From assembly GCA_902788505.1 (NCBI GenBank), contig CADAKH010000008.1:1-64000 (forward strand): a stretch of 64,000 nt of DNA. The letters are read 5' to 3'. The position numbers and the translations under genes were made by a program. Of this stretch, positions 1-8,411 are shown one piece after another; positions within the stretch are counted from its first letter, which is position 1; every line of letters starts with the position of its first letter. Source of the stretch: Oscillospiraceae bacterium (GTDB lineage Bacteria > Bacillota > Clostridia > Saccharofermentanales > Saccharofermentanaceae). A model generated the notes under the pieces. That model saw only the letters and a list, made by a program, of their open reading frames with translations. It ran no database searches and was not told the DNA's origin.

Positions 1-59
1 CTCGAACCTGTGACCCTCTGCTTGTAAGGCAGATGCTCTCCCAGCTGAGCTAAGCTTCC
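1..59 (-). tRNA. tRNA-Val (anticodon TAC), 3' end cut by the window edge
   Basis: Read on the minus strand, base 59 begins an acceptor strand GGAAGCT followed by TA and the D-stem GCTC. The anticodon arm has a CTTACAA loop closed by CTGC/GCAG-type pairs, giving anticodon TAC (valine). The T-arm GGTTCGA is visible at the very edge. The last part of the T-stem, the acceptor 3' strand and any CCA lie before base 1. Confidence 0.93.
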
Positions 60-159
60 GTTAGCCACACCTTTATTCAAAGCGCGAATGAATTATAAAA
101 CAAATACCGAAGTTCTGTCAACAACAAATTTCGAGTTTTGGAAAATTCCTTCAAAAGCC

Positions 160-633
160 TTATCTTCTCGAGTAATACAGATATATGTAGGCGTCGCCTT
201 CGCCCTCGATCGAGACGATATAGACAATGTTTTCGGATGTGTTCGGATTAAGCGGCACTCCCAGAACCCAAATAAAAGAATCCGTGCGCGGATCGGGCTT
301 AAGTCCGACCTTAGTCAGAACATCCGCTTCATATTCCTTATACTGCGGATAATCAAACATTCTGCCCTCACCGCCATAGGTTTGAGCGATCTCAATGATG
401 TAATTATCTGCTCGGCCGTCCTTTATCTTTATTTTTGCTTCATATGCAGCACGCATATAAAGGAAACCGGCCTTGTTCATCTTAACGACTTCAAGATTCT
501 GGTCTTCACTTATAGGAAAATAATTCGTTCTGGACAGAAGCGCACTGTCCCTGTCATATATGAATCCTCCGATAAGAACTCCGACGAGAATTACCGTAAT
601 GACTACTAAAATAAGATCCTTCTTACTCTGCAT
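160..633 (-). CDS. Small membrane-anchored protein of unknown function
   Basis: 157 residues. I do not recognise the family. Residues about 7-25 form one strongly hydrophobic segment after a short basic N-terminus (MQSKKD), so the protein is probably anchored in the membrane with a soluble domain of about 130 residues outside. No cysteine pair, lipobox or catalytic motif is evident. It starts 1 bp downstream of the tatD stop and is the last gene of a metG-tatD operon, with tRNA-Val after it. Several conserved-looking genes in the operon support it being real. Confidence 0.75.
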   Translation of the reverse strand: MQSKKDLILVVITVILVGVLIGGFIYDRDSALLSRTNYFPISEDQNLEVVKMNKAGFLYMRAAYEAKIKIKDGRADNYIIEIAQTYGGEGRMFDYPQYKEYEADVLTKVGLKPDPRTDSFIWVLGVPLNPNTSENIVYIVSIEGEGDAYIYLYYSRR

Positions 634-634
634 A

Positions 635-1480
635 CTAATTCACTCCATATAGTTTATTGCCGTTATCATAGGTTATTTGAGCTGCTTCATCAATAGTCAC
701 GCCCTTTATGGCTGCAAGCTTTTCGCATACATAGGCAACGTGACATGGTTCATTTATCAGTCCTCTGTTGGGTTCCGGTGTTAGATACGGGCTGTCAGTC
801 TCAATGACTATCCTGTTCCACGGCGTATTAAGAGCCACATCAGGCGTCTTTTTATTGTTCTTAAAAGTCAGCGGTCCGTCAAAGCCAAGATAGAAACCCA
901 TCTTAATTAGCTCCTGAGAAGCCTCTAACGAGCACGAGCAGCAGTGGCATACTCCGGGAAGGCTTCTCAGTCTTCCCTCCTTGTAAAAACGTCTCAGGAT
1001 ATCAAGGCAGTCGCCTGTAGCATCCCTCTCGTGAAGTATGAACGGCACATCGTATTCTTTTGCGAGAATAAGCTGCCTCTCGAAAACTTCACGCTGAACG
1101 CTTCTCTCGGAAAGATCATAGTAATAATCAAGACCTATCTCACCTAATGCCCTGATCTTGTTTTCCGTGCGGTTTTCGAGACATTCCCTTAGATAATTTT
1201 CCGTAACATCCGTATAAGTCTTTGCCTCATGCGGATGAACGCCGCACGAAGAATACAGCTTCATGCCTTCAAAACCGTCGTACTTAACAGCCAGTTCTAT
1301 AGCAAGTCTTGAAGTCTCTTCACTGTCAGCGGGAATAAGCATACTTGTAACACCGGAAGCCCTGCATCTTTGCAGGATATCTTCCACAGAGGTGTTACAG
1401 TCTGCATATTTTCTGTCATAGATATGCGCGTGAGTATCAAAGAACTCGGCGCTTCCGCTGTAATAGACGGGCTCTCTCAC
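635..1480 (-). CDS. tatD: TatD-family metal-dependent hydrolase (DNase)
   Basis: 281 residues, close to the usual 255-265 of the family plus a short N-terminal extension. The TIM-barrel amidohydrolase metal motif is clear: FFDTHAHIYD near residue 14 (HxH), ALGEIGLDYYYD (metal-binding Glu), ILHERDA, GVCHCC, and the C-terminal VIETDSPYLTPEP. TatD enzymes are cytosolic Mg2+-dependent 3'-5' exonucleases implicated in DNA repair. The gene lies 6 bp downstream of metG, a very common pairing in Bacillota (metG-tatD-rnmV), so co-transcription with metG is expected. The next conserved members, rnmV and rsmA, are not here. Confidence 0.93.
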   Translation of the reverse strand: MREPVYYSGSAEFFDTHAHIYDRKYADCNTSVEDILQRCRASGVTSMLIPADSEETSRLAIELAVKYDGFEGMKLYSSCGVHPHEAKTYTDVTENYLRECLENRTENKIRALGEIGLDYYYDLSERSVQREVFERQLILAKEYDVPFILHERDATGDCLDILRRFYKEGRLRSLPGVCHCCSCSLEASQELIKMGFYLGFDGPLTFKNNKKTPDVALNTPWNRIVIETDSPYLTPEPNRGLINEPCHVAYVCEKLAAIKGVTIDEAAQITYDNGNKLYGVN

Positions 1481-1486
1481 GGCTCG

Positions 1487-3424
1487 TTATGAAATATCAG
1501 AACCGGGCAATACAGTATCGTCGAATTCGACAACACGGTAGCCGTCACCGTACTTAACGGAGAGGATCATGCCGTTGCTCTCATATCCCATCATCTTTCT
1601 GGGCTCTAAATTAACGATCATCGCAAGTGTCTTGCCGATAAGATCTTCAGGCTTGTAGTACTTGGCAATACCCGAAAGGACCTGTCTCTCACCGAAACCG
1701 TCATCAACCTTGAACTTTAAGAGCTTATCTGACTTGGGTACTTTTTCACACTCGAGTACCTTTACGGCTCTCAGATCCAAAGCAGCGAAATTATCGAACT
1801 TTGTAAGCGGCTTCAAAGGCTCAAGATCTTTGCCCTTCTCTTCTTCAGCAGGGAAAAGCTTGTTAAGCTCATCGATCTCCTTATCGATATCGATTCTCGG
1901 GAAGAGAACATCACCCTTTTTTACTGTTACGTTAGCAGCAAGAGCATGTCTTACCTTTGTTGAATCCCATGTCGTATTGGAAGCATCAGCGCCGATCTGC
2001 TCATAGATCTTGGGTGATGTATGAGGCATTACGGGCTCTAAAAGGATTGCAACACGTCTGATGCAGTCAAGGAGATTGTAAAGAACTGCAGCAAGTCTCG
2101 GCTTAGCTGAATCGTCCTTGGCGAGCTTCCAGGGTTCGTTCTCGTCAATATACTTGTTTGCTCTTGCGATAACGCTAAAGATCTTAGCAAGACCTTCAGA
2201 GAAGCGCATCGTCTCAAAAGTCTCCGAAACAAAATCAGGAAGGGCATCAAGCTGCTCTAAAAGCTCGTTATCAGCATCTGTAAATTCCTTCTCTTCAGGA
2301 AGTGTGCCGTCAAAATACTTGATAGCCATTGCGACTGTTCTTGATACAAGGTTACCGAGATCGTTTGCAAGGTCTGAGTTGATCCTTGAGAACATCTGCT
2401 CATTTGAATAAGGGCAGTCAGAACCAAATACCATCTCTCTTAAGAGGTGATATCTCAGAGCATCAACGCCATATCTTTCGCAAAGTACGAAAGGATCTAT
2501 TACGTTGCCCTTTGACTTACTCATCTTGCCGCCGTCAAATGTGATCCAGCCGTGACCATAGATTTTCTTAGGAAGTGGCTCGCCCAATGCCATAAGGAAT
2601 GCAGGCCAGATAAGTGAGTGGAATCTTACGATCTCCTTAGCCATTACATGTGCATCAGCAGGCCAGTACTTCTCATAATCGTTGTAAGTATCATTCATGA
2701 AGCCCAGGAGCGAGATATAGTTTGTAAGTGCATCCATCCAGACATAAACGTAGTGACCTTCATCAATGGTAACGGGGATTCCCCACTTTACGCTCGTTCT
2801 GGATACGCAGAGATCCTGAAGACCGGGTTCAATGAAGTTATTGATCATCTCGTTAACTCTGGACTTGGGCTCGAGGAAATTCTTCTCGGGATCAAGGAGC
2901 AGTTCCTTAAGCCTGGGGCCGAATTCTGAAAGCTTGAAGAAGTAAGCTTCCTCTGAAGCCTCTGTTACTTCTCTTCCGCAGTCAGGGCACTTGCCGTCAA
3001 CAAGCTGGCTCTCTGTCCAGAAAGACTCACAGGGTGTGCAATACTTGCCCCTGTACTCGCCCTTGTAGATATAGCCGTCATTGTAGAGCTTTTCGAACAT
3101 GTTCTGTACGGTCTTGATATGGTAATCATCAGTAGTTCTGACGAATCTGTCATACTTGATTCCGAGTGTTGCCCAAAGCTTTTTGAAGTTAGCAACGATC
3201 CCGTCAACATAGGCCTTGGGAGTGATGCCCATTTCCTGAGCCTTCTTCTCGATCTTCTGGCCGTGCTCATCTGTACCTGTGGAGAACATTACATCATAGC
3301 CCTGCATTCGCTTCATTCTTGCGATTGCATCGCATGCAAGAGTCGAATAGCAGTGTCCGATATGCGGATTGCCCGACGGATAGTAGATCGGTGTCGTGAT
3401 GTAGAATGTCTTTTTATCAGCCAT
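1487..3424 (-). CDS. metG: Methionyl-tRNA synthetase
   Basis: 645 residues. It charges tRNA-Met with methionine. The class I signatures are present: HIGH at residues 21-24 and GGKMSKSKG in the middle of the protein. A zinc knuckle of four cysteines (CTPC...CPDC) sits in the connective peptide, typical of the one-knuckle form of Bacillota. After the anticodon-binding helical domain there is a C-terminal tRNA-binding (EMAP/OB-fold) domain starting near FDNFAALDLRAVKV, which is used for dimerisation. ATG is preceded by GAGGAGGAAC. It is the first gene of metG-tatD-hypothetical and has its own promoter at 3471-3499. Confidence 0.98.
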   Translation of the reverse strand: MADKKTFYITTPIYYPSGNPHIGHCYSTLACDAIARMKRMQGYDVMFSTGTDEHGQKIEKKAQEMGITPKAYVDGIVANFKKLWATLGIKYDRFVRTTDDYHIKTVQNMFEKLYNDGYIYKGEYRGKYCTPCESFWTESQLVDGKCPDCGREVTEASEEAYFFKLSEFGPRLKELLLDPEKNFLEPKSRVNEMINNFIEPGLQDLCVSRTSVKWGIPVTIDEGHYVYVWMDALTNYISLLGFMNDTYNDYEKYWPADAHVMAKEIVRFHSLIWPAFLMALGEPLPKKIYGHGWITFDGGKMSKSKGNVIDPFVLCERYGVDALRYHLLREMVFGSDCPYSNEQMFSRINSDLANDLGNLVSRTVAMAIKYFDGTLPEEKEFTDADNELLEQLDALPDFVSETFETMRFSEGLAKIFSVIARANKYIDENEPWKLAKDDSAKPRLAAVLYNLLDCIRRVAILLEPVMPHTSPKIYEQIGADASNTTWDSTKVRHALAANVTVKKGDVLFPRIDIDKEIDELNKLFPAEEEKGKDLEPLKPLTKFDNFAALDLRAVKVLECEKVPKSDKLLKFKVDDGFGERQVLSGIAKYYKPEDLIGKTLAMIVNLEPRKMMGYESNGMILSVKYGDGYRVVEFDDTVLPGSDIS

Positions 3425-3470
3425 GATGTTCCTCCTCGCGCGTATATTAATAAGTGCGCGTAACTAAATG

Positions 3471-3499
3471 ATTATAGTTATTTAACCGCGAGTTTTCAA
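3471..3499 (-). promoter_or_regulatory. Sigma-A promoter of metG
   Basis: On the minus strand TTGAAA (3494-3499) is followed after exactly 17 bases by TATAAT (3471-3476), 47 bases upstream of the metG start. A short GC-rich inverted repeat (CGCGC at 3437-3441, GCGCG at 3456-3460) lies in the 5' leader next to the ribosome binding site. The leader is too short for a T-box and shows no T-box sequence. Confidence 0.8.
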
Positions 3500-3587
3500 G
3501 AATAGGGCTGAATGCCCAACTTCCTGACACGCAAAATATGCCAAAATTCTCTTTTTTTCGCAAAATAGACTATAAAACCGCGAAAAA

Positions 3588-3625
3588 GTATACCAATTTC
3601 CTTGAAAAACAGAAAAATGGTATAC
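3588..3625. repeat. Intergenic palindrome with A-rich loop (site 1)
   Basis: The 339-bp gap between the metG start and the next gene holds GTATACCA (3588-3595) and its exact complement TGGTATAC (3618-3625). The loop of 22 bases contains GAAAAACAG and AAAAA just before the right arm. The same layout, with other arm sequences, recurs at 26557-26595, 26738-26776, 36841-36875 and 36892-36927. An 80-codon open frame overlaps it but shows no gene-like features. The rest of the gap carries only AT-rich sequence and the ribosome binding site of the downstream gene. Confidence 0.55.
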
Positions 3626-3763
3626 CACAGTATTTCAAACAAAACCCAGTCTCAATTTTTGCCCAAAAGTCTCAAATACAGGCCCCTTTTTTCATTTTCA
3701 GTGAATTCATGCGCACAAACCGCAAACTACTTCATATGATGTTACTAAAGGAGGCAACTGAAT

Positions 3764-4540
3764 ATGCGGGATGCTATTAAAAGTCGAAAAGAACTGCTTT
3801 CCAGAACGATTGACAGACTTGCCGAAAAGATTGCCTCCCTGCCTGAAGGAAGCATTTTGGTTAAACACCATAATGGGACATCACATTTCATATATTACAA
3901 AGGCAATCAGAAAACCAAATACCTGAGCAAGAAAGACCAGAGTCTAATTAAAAGCCTGGTTCAGAAAAAGTATCTGAAGTTGGTCCAAAAAGCCGCAAAG
4001 CAAGAGACTGAAGCACTAAGCAAGACAATTAAACTCTATCCCAGGACAAGAATGGAAAATGTTTATGATGATCTTCCTTCAGAACTTAAGAAACACGCCA
4101 TACCCATTGTTCCGGATGACGAACAGTATGCAGCTAAATGGCAGGCAGAGCCCTTCAAACCCAAACCTTTCAAAAAGGGTGCGCCTGAATACTATACGCT
4201 TAAGGGCGAACGCGTCAGGTCAAAATCTGAAGTCATAATAGCGGACAGACTATATGCCAAGGGAATTCCCTACAAATACGAATGCCCACTCAAGGTAGGA
4301 AAAGAAATCATTCACCCGGATTTCACTATTCTCAGGATAAGTGACCGTAAAGTACTCTACCATGAGCATTGCGGGAAAATGTCTGATCCTGAATACACCA
4401 AAGAAATACCCGAACGAGCTATCAAATATACGCGAAGCGGAATATTTCAAGGGGACAAGCTTTTCTACACCTTTGAGTCAGCAGAATGTCCTCTAGATGT
4501 GAAAGTCCTTGATGACTTCATCGAAAAGAACTACAGATAG
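3764..4540 (+). CDS. PD-(D/E)XK-nuclease-like protein of unknown role
   Basis: 258 residues. The N-terminal 100 residues are basic and helical. The C-terminal half resembles a divergent endonuclease-fold domain seen in many gut Clostridia: RSKSEVIIA (Glu156), then HPDFT (Pro185-Asp186), then YHEHCGKM (Glu201) and DPEY. This matches the PD...(D/E)x(K) order, but the usual Lys two residues after the Glu is replaced (EHC), as is common in this subfamily. AAAGGAGG lies about ten bases before the ATG. The gene stands alone on the plus strand, convergent with rsmI, and no partner is visible. Nuclease activity is inferred, not shown. Confidence 0.8.
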   Translation: MRDAIKSRKELLSRTIDRLAEKIASLPEGSILVKHHNGTSHFIYYKGNQKTKYLSKKDQSLIKSLVQKKYLKLVQKAAKQETEALSKTIKLYPRTRMENVYDDLPSELKKHAIPIVPDDEQYAAKWQAEPFKPKPFKKGAPEYYTLKGERVRSKSEVIIADRLYAKGIPYKYECPLKVGKEIIHPDFTILRISDRKVLYHEHCGKMSDPEYTKEIPERAIKYTRSGIFQGDKLFYTFESAECPLDVKVLDDFIEKNYR

Positions 4541-4556
4541 GCCTGATATCTTTGAT

Positions 4557-4580
4557 AAAAGGCGGGCTTAAACCCGCCTT
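4557..4580 (-). terminator. Rho-independent terminator of the rsmI operon
   Basis: Stem GGCGGG (4561-4566) / CCCGCC (4573-4578) with a 6-base loop. On the minus strand it is followed by TTTTAT (4555-4560). It sits between two convergent genes. On the plus strand the run after the stem is weak (TT only), so it works best for the minus-strand operon. Confidence 0.75.
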
Positions 4581-4592
4581 GAACACAAATAA

Positions 4593-4661
4593 GCACCTGC
4601 AAGCATGCAGTCAAGGGTTCAAGCGCCAGCGTCCCTTGACGGCTAATTGCGCAGCAGGTGC
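4593..4661. repeat. Nested inverted repeat downstream of rsmI
   Basis: An outer 8-bp perfect stem GCACCTGC (4593-4600) / GCAGGTGC (4654-4661) encloses an inner 8-bp perfect stem GTCAAGGG (4610-4617) / CCCTTGAC (4633-4640). The side loops carry GCATGC and TTGCGC. It lies 8 bases after the rsmI stop and just before the terminator, so it would be in the 3' end of that mRNA. No uridine tract follows it. Function unknown. Confidence 0.55.
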
Positions 4662-4668
4662 TATAAAC

Positions 4669-5487
4669 TCAGCTTTCAGATGCGATCTTATAAGCCTCTT
4701 TCTTGTTCATTCCCGTGTATTCCGATACAACAGAAGCAATATCCTTGGAAGACATGCCCTTCTCTTTCAGTAATGCAATTAGCTTTTCAGGGTCACCTGC
4801 AGCAGCAGCCGGTTTTTGTTCCTTGGGTTCAAGGCAGATGCAGAACTCTCCGCGCGGCTCGGTGCTCTTATAGTACTCAACCGCTTCAGAGACAGTCATT
4901 CTGAGGACTTCTTCGTACTTCTTTGTAAGTTCGCGGCAGATGGCAAGTTTATTTGCCCCGAACCCGTTCTCGTTAAGTTCGTCCAATAGTTTTCTTAAGC
5001 GGTGCGGAGCTTCATAAAGAACAATGGTCTCCCCTATTAAAGACAATGCGCCCAAACGGTCACGGCGCTTGGAACCTTCTGACGGCAGGAACCCTTCGAA
5101 GTGGAAATATCTTGTATCAAGTCCTGAAATGCTCAAAGCAGCTGTAACAGCTGACGGCCCCGGGATAACTGATACCTCAATACCATTTAAAGCAGCAAGT
5201 GATGCCAGATCTGCACCGGGATCGCTGATCGCGGGCATACCGGCATCGGACACTTCGGCGACATTGAGTCCCTGCTTCAAAAGATCCAGAATGCCGTTGC
5301 CGCTGGCAGCCTTGTTGTGCTCGTGGTAAGCGATCAGGCGCTTGCCGTTTATCCCCAGCTGTGAGAGCAGAATGCCCGTAACTCTTGTATCCTCGCACGC
5401 AATAACATCAACGCTCTTAAGCACTTCGCATGCTCTGGGCGACATATCATCAAGGTTTCCTATAGGTGTTCCGACTAGATAAAGCAA
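4669..5487 (-). CDS. rsmI: 16S rRNA (cytidine-1402-2'-O)-methyltransferase RsmI
   Basis: 272 residues, the normal length. Family motifs are plain: LVGTPIGNLDD at the N-terminus, ACEDTRVTG, AYHEHN, VSDAGMPAISDPGADL (SAM/substrate loop), VIPGPSAVTAALS, FEGFLP and the YEAPHRL segment. It adds the 2'-O-methyl of m4Cm1402 in the ribosomal P site, using SAM. The start ATG overlaps the end of the upstream methyltransferase gene by 13 bp. In Bacillota rsmI commonly follows a TrmN6-like gene, as here. Confidence 0.95.
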   Translation of the reverse strand: MLYLVGTPIGNLDDMSPRACEVLKSVDVIACEDTRVTGILLSQLGINGKRLIAYHEHNKAASGNGILDLLKQGLNVAEVSDAGMPAISDPGADLASLAALNGIEVSVIPGPSAVTAALSISGLDTRYFHFEGFLPSEGSKRRDRLGALSLIGETIVLYEAPHRLRKLLDELNENGFGANKLAICRELTKKYEEVLRMTVSEAVEYYKSTEPRGEFCICLEPKEQKPAAAAGDPEKLIALLKEKGMSSKDIASVVSEYTGMNKKEAYKIASES

Positions 5488-6281
5488 TCTGAGTGTTCCT
5501 CCTCATATATTTGTGCCGCTCTTGAAGTCAGGGCCGAAGAGCCTTCCTCATTGATAAACAGAGGCGGCAGGACTTTAAATTCAGCGTTGGGTGACCCTTT
5601 CTTCCCTGCTATCAAGGCAAGGAAAGCATCTTTTGATGCATTTGCATGAACTGTTAAAAGACGCACGGGCGTGATCTTATATTTTGAATACAGCGTAAAG
5701 CATTCCGGCACCCGCTCGGGATTGATGCACATAACCGCAAAACCTCCGCTCGTCCTCGTCCTCAAAGACTGAACACGGATAAAATCCTCCAGTACTCCCT
5801 GTTCTGCAAAGCGCGCCGTTGCCTCATGCAATGATTTAACACTACCGTCTGTTACAGAGCCTTTGGTCCCGTCATAAAATGGCGGATTCATGAAGACCAC
5901 ATCATAAGCCTTATTCTTGATCTCAGCAGGAAGGTCGCGGAGATCACAGTTGAATGCGTTAATGCGGTCTTCCAGATGATTGAGCTTAATGTTTTCGCAA
6001 AAGACCTTATAAGCCAGAGGAACGAGTTCAACACCGTCGATGCTGGCATTTGTGCAGCGCGCAGATGCAAGAAGAGATACACCACCCGTGCCGCTGCCCA
6101 GTTCAAGCATCTCGCAAGGCTTTCCATGACGCACAAATGAAGCTGCAAACCACGCAAGAAGAACGCTTGCGGTATCAAGCTTGTAGCAGTCTTTATGCTG
6201 AAGGAGTTTTAATCCGTCACGTCCCAGATCTTCAGAGATGATCAGATCACCTTCAATATTCACAGCAGCAGGATCAGACAA
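5475..6281 (-). CDS. TrmN6-like tRNA1(Val) adenine-37 N6-methyltransferase
   Basis: 268 residues. Rossmann-fold SAM-dependent methyltransferase: motif I LELGSGTGGVSLLAS, an acidic residue after strand 2 (DGVEL), and motif IV FMNPPFYDG, the NPPF signature of N6-adenine/N-methyltransferases. The N-terminus (EDLGRDGLKLLQHKDCYKLDTASVLLA) is typical of the YfiC/TrmN6/YabB family, which methylates A37 of tRNA-Val. Coupling with rsmI by a 13-bp overlap matches the yabB-rsmI order of many Bacillota. The exact substrate here is inferred from the family. Confidence 0.87.
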   Translation of the reverse strand: MSDPAAVNIEGDLIISEDLGRDGLKLLQHKDCYKLDTASVLLAWFAASFVRHGKPCEMLELGSGTGGVSLLASARCTNASIDGVELVPLAYKVFCENIKLNHLEDRINAFNCDLRDLPAEIKNKAYDVVFMNPPFYDGTKGSVTDGSVKSLHEATARFAEQGVLEDFIRVQSLRTRTSGGFAVMCINPERVPECFTLYSKYKITPVRLLTVHANASKDAFLALIAGKKGSPNAEFKVLPPLFINEEGSSALTSRAAQIYEEEHSDCFI

Positions 6282-6362
6282 TTACGTCACACCATCCGTT
6301 ATAAGATTTACGAGAAGATAATAACAGAAGTATTCCTATTTCTCTATTATGCATTAAGAAGC

Positions 6363-7913
6363 TTAAGATGCTGATACACGGGCGGCATGATGTTCCTTTT
6401 CTTTAAGCAGTGATCCCTTTAACGGTCCAAACCGCTTAAGCAAGTCATACTTAATCAGGCTGTATTCTTCGAGCTGCGCGTATATTTCTTTTTTTCTTTC
6501 AATAAGTTCTCTGGAATTCTTACCGCCTGCTATATGGATCTCACTCATGTTTGCAGCATTGAGTTCATTCTGACACTTCCTGATTTTCTGTTCATTACAT
6601 GCATTCTTTTCGAGAACATCAGCAAGATCAGCCATAGTCACAAAAAACATTCTGTCTTCAGCTGCCGCGTGATCAACAGCTTCGCCGATCCTGTCTTTGA
6701 GTTTCTTATATACCGCTGGGAGAAAGGTATCAGACAAATCAATGTCATCAATGATCTTCCATTTTCCGACACAGAAGATCCTTCCGAGCAGAGCATCGAA
6801 ATCATGGGGATCGACCATGAGCATATGGGAAAACCTTTGATCCGCCTCAGTATAATCATCTCTTTTTACGGCCTCTTTTGCCTTCCGGAGAGTATTATTG
6901 AAGAAAAGCGACATGCCGTAAGCCACGCCGCAAAACTTGCATTCAAAAAGGCCCTTCTCTTTATTGGGATGTAGCTGGCCGCCGCACTTTGCGCAAGTTA
7001 CGGTCTTTGTAATGTTGATGAACGGATCGTTGGCAGAAGACTTCTTTTTCATCTTGGGAGGCATATAGCCTTTTGAAGCAGGATCCTCCTTTTTCAGAAG
7101 CTCTAACTCTTCAATGTATCTTTTTCTTATCTCAACAGCTTCTTCAGACAGGAAATCCTGTATTACGTGACCTGACGTAATATACTCTGAGGACTTGGGG
7201 ATATTAAGAGCAGTTCTTACCTTATGACGGTGGATCAGGAAACCGGCCAATACTATCAGTGCAATTACTCCAAATGCGGTTAATGAAGCAGGAACAAGCC
7301 TTGTTATATTTAACCCGGTAGCTAATAAAAATACAAAAATAAGTACACCAAATATCATAGTCAAAACTATGCCTATATAGTTACCGGCATAATTCAGTCT
7401 TTCACGGCTTTTCTTCTCACCTTCAGCAGCTGCTCTGTACTTTTCCCTTGCTTCTTCTGATCTGTCAAGCGCGTCTGCTGTCTTGTCACGGAACTCTTTG
7501 CCAAGTTCCAGTAATTTTGTGAGTCTCTCGAAATATTGGATTTCAGAAGAGCCGTCCATAATCTTTCCGGCATCATCAGCTGCAATGACCGCTGCTTCCA
7601 GATCACAGTATCTGATGTTATCAGGCGAATCAATTGCCTCAAGCGAACTGATCCTGCCCTGAACAAGGACAATCCCTCGCAAAGCCTCAAAATCCTTAGG
7701 ATTATTGGATAACAGCGTATCGTATTTTTCCTTTGCCGTTTCGTATCTCAATTCCTTAAGAGACTTGGCTGCCTGATTCAGCAATTCATCCCTATGGAAA
7801 TCCGTGAAGTTGAATTCCTGTCCGCAGAAAGGGCACTCAAATATTTCCTGATCTTCATCGAAATTCAGGACTCCGCCGCAATTGGTACATGTATAGCTCT
7901 TAAGTAAAGCCAC
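6363..7913 (-). CDS. Membrane protein with duplicated zinc-ribbon/TPR-like units
   Basis: 516 residues, GTG start. The protein is an internal duplication separated by membrane segments. Unit 1 has a zinc ribbon CTNC (9-12) / CPFC (27-30), then a helical stretch at 48-88 with a TPR-like NPKDFEALRG. Two hydrophobic segments follow (about 178-198 and 207-228). Unit 2 has CAKC (307-310) / CKFC (325-328) and a matching stretch at 345-385 with DPHDFDALLG. A charged coiled segment closes the protein. I know of no assigned function. The zinc ribbons and TPR-like helices suggest protein-protein contacts at the cytosolic membrane face. It is monocistronic or weakly linked to its neighbours (81-bp and 33-bp gaps). 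Confidence 0.85.
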   Translation of the reverse strand: MALLKSYTCTNCGGVLNFDEDQEIFECPFCGQEFNFTDFHRDELLNQAAKSLKELRYETAKEKYDTLLSNNPKDFEALRGIVLVQGRISSLEAIDSPDNIRYCDLEAAVIAADDAGKIMDGSSEIQYFERLTKLLELGKEFRDKTADALDRSEEAREKYRAAAEGEKKSRERLNYAGNYIGIVLTMIFGVLIFVFLLATGLNITRLVPASLTAFGVIALIVLAGFLIHRHKVRTALNIPKSSEYITSGHVIQDFLSEEAVEIRKRYIEELELLKKEDPASKGYMPPKMKKKSSANDPFINITKTVTCAKCGGQLHPNKEKGLFECKFCGVAYGMSLFFNNTLRKAKEAVKRDDYTEADQRFSHMLMVDPHDFDALLGRIFCVGKWKIIDDIDLSDTFLPAVYKKLKDRIGEAVDHAAAEDRMFFVTMADLADVLEKNACNEQKIRKCQNELNAANMSEIHIAGGKNSRELIERKKEIYAQLEEYSLIKYDLLKRFGPLKGSLLKEKEHHAARVSAS

Positions 7914-7946
7914 TTTTCCGCCTTTATCTTTTTAATCAGCCTGCAA

Positions 7947-8411
7947 TTACTTGTTAAACCGCTTTAGCGCTTCCTGCATCTTTTTGTTCTCGGCGTTTTC
8001 TTCGAGGCGCATGAGGAACGCACTGACAGTGGCACATATAGTAAATGATACAATAAAGCCGATCCAGGCTGCCACATTATCCAGAGGGAACCAGCCGAAC
8101 ACAACGGCAAAAGCGGTTATTGCGATCAGTATCGTTGCAAAGAACAGGATATTTCTGACAATAAGCGCCAGGTTTTTAATAAGAATATCCGTAAGGAAAA
8201 TATTCTGTGCAGCCGTAACGATCAGGACGAGCAGAAACAGTTCCAGCAAAGTGGCTGTTGACAAACCGGCAGAGCCCAAAGAGAACAATGTAGATACGCT
8301 TCCGGCCTCATTTCCGATGATCAGGTTGATGACTATGAAGATCATGATCATTACTCCGTATATCGAAAACATCTGTCCTATATAGTTAAAAACAGTCTTT
8401 TTATCGTCCAT
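7947..8411 (-). CDS. DUF3021-type four-helix membrane protein
   Basis: 154 residues with four hydrophobic helices (roughly 16-36, 50-70, 80-100 and 112-135) and a charged C-terminal tail (RLEENAENKKMQEALKRF). Small four-TM proteins encoded directly after a LytTR DNA-binding gene are typical DUF3021 proteins, thought to control the LytTR partner. The start overlaps the LytTR stop by one base (TAATG), so the two are translationally coupled. The signal sensed is unknown. Confidence 0.8.
   Translation of the reverse strand: MDDKKTVFNYIGQMFSIYGVMIMIFIVINLIIGNEAGSVSTLFSLGSAGLSTATLLELFLLVLIVTAAQNIFLTDILIKNLALIVRNILFFATILIAITAFAVVFGWFPLDNVAAWIGFIVSFTICATVSAFLMRLEENAENKKMQEALKRFNK

Noticed and set aside
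88-609. 173-codon plus-strand open frame
   Set aside because: Antisense to the membrane-anchored protein gene at 160-633, which has the operon context and a sensible hydrophobic anchor.
3538-3780. 80-codon plus-strand open frame upstream of the PD-(D/E)XK-like gene
   Set aside because: Lys/Phe-rich text from AT-rich sequence, no ribosome binding site, overlaps the start of the real gene and spans the palindrome.
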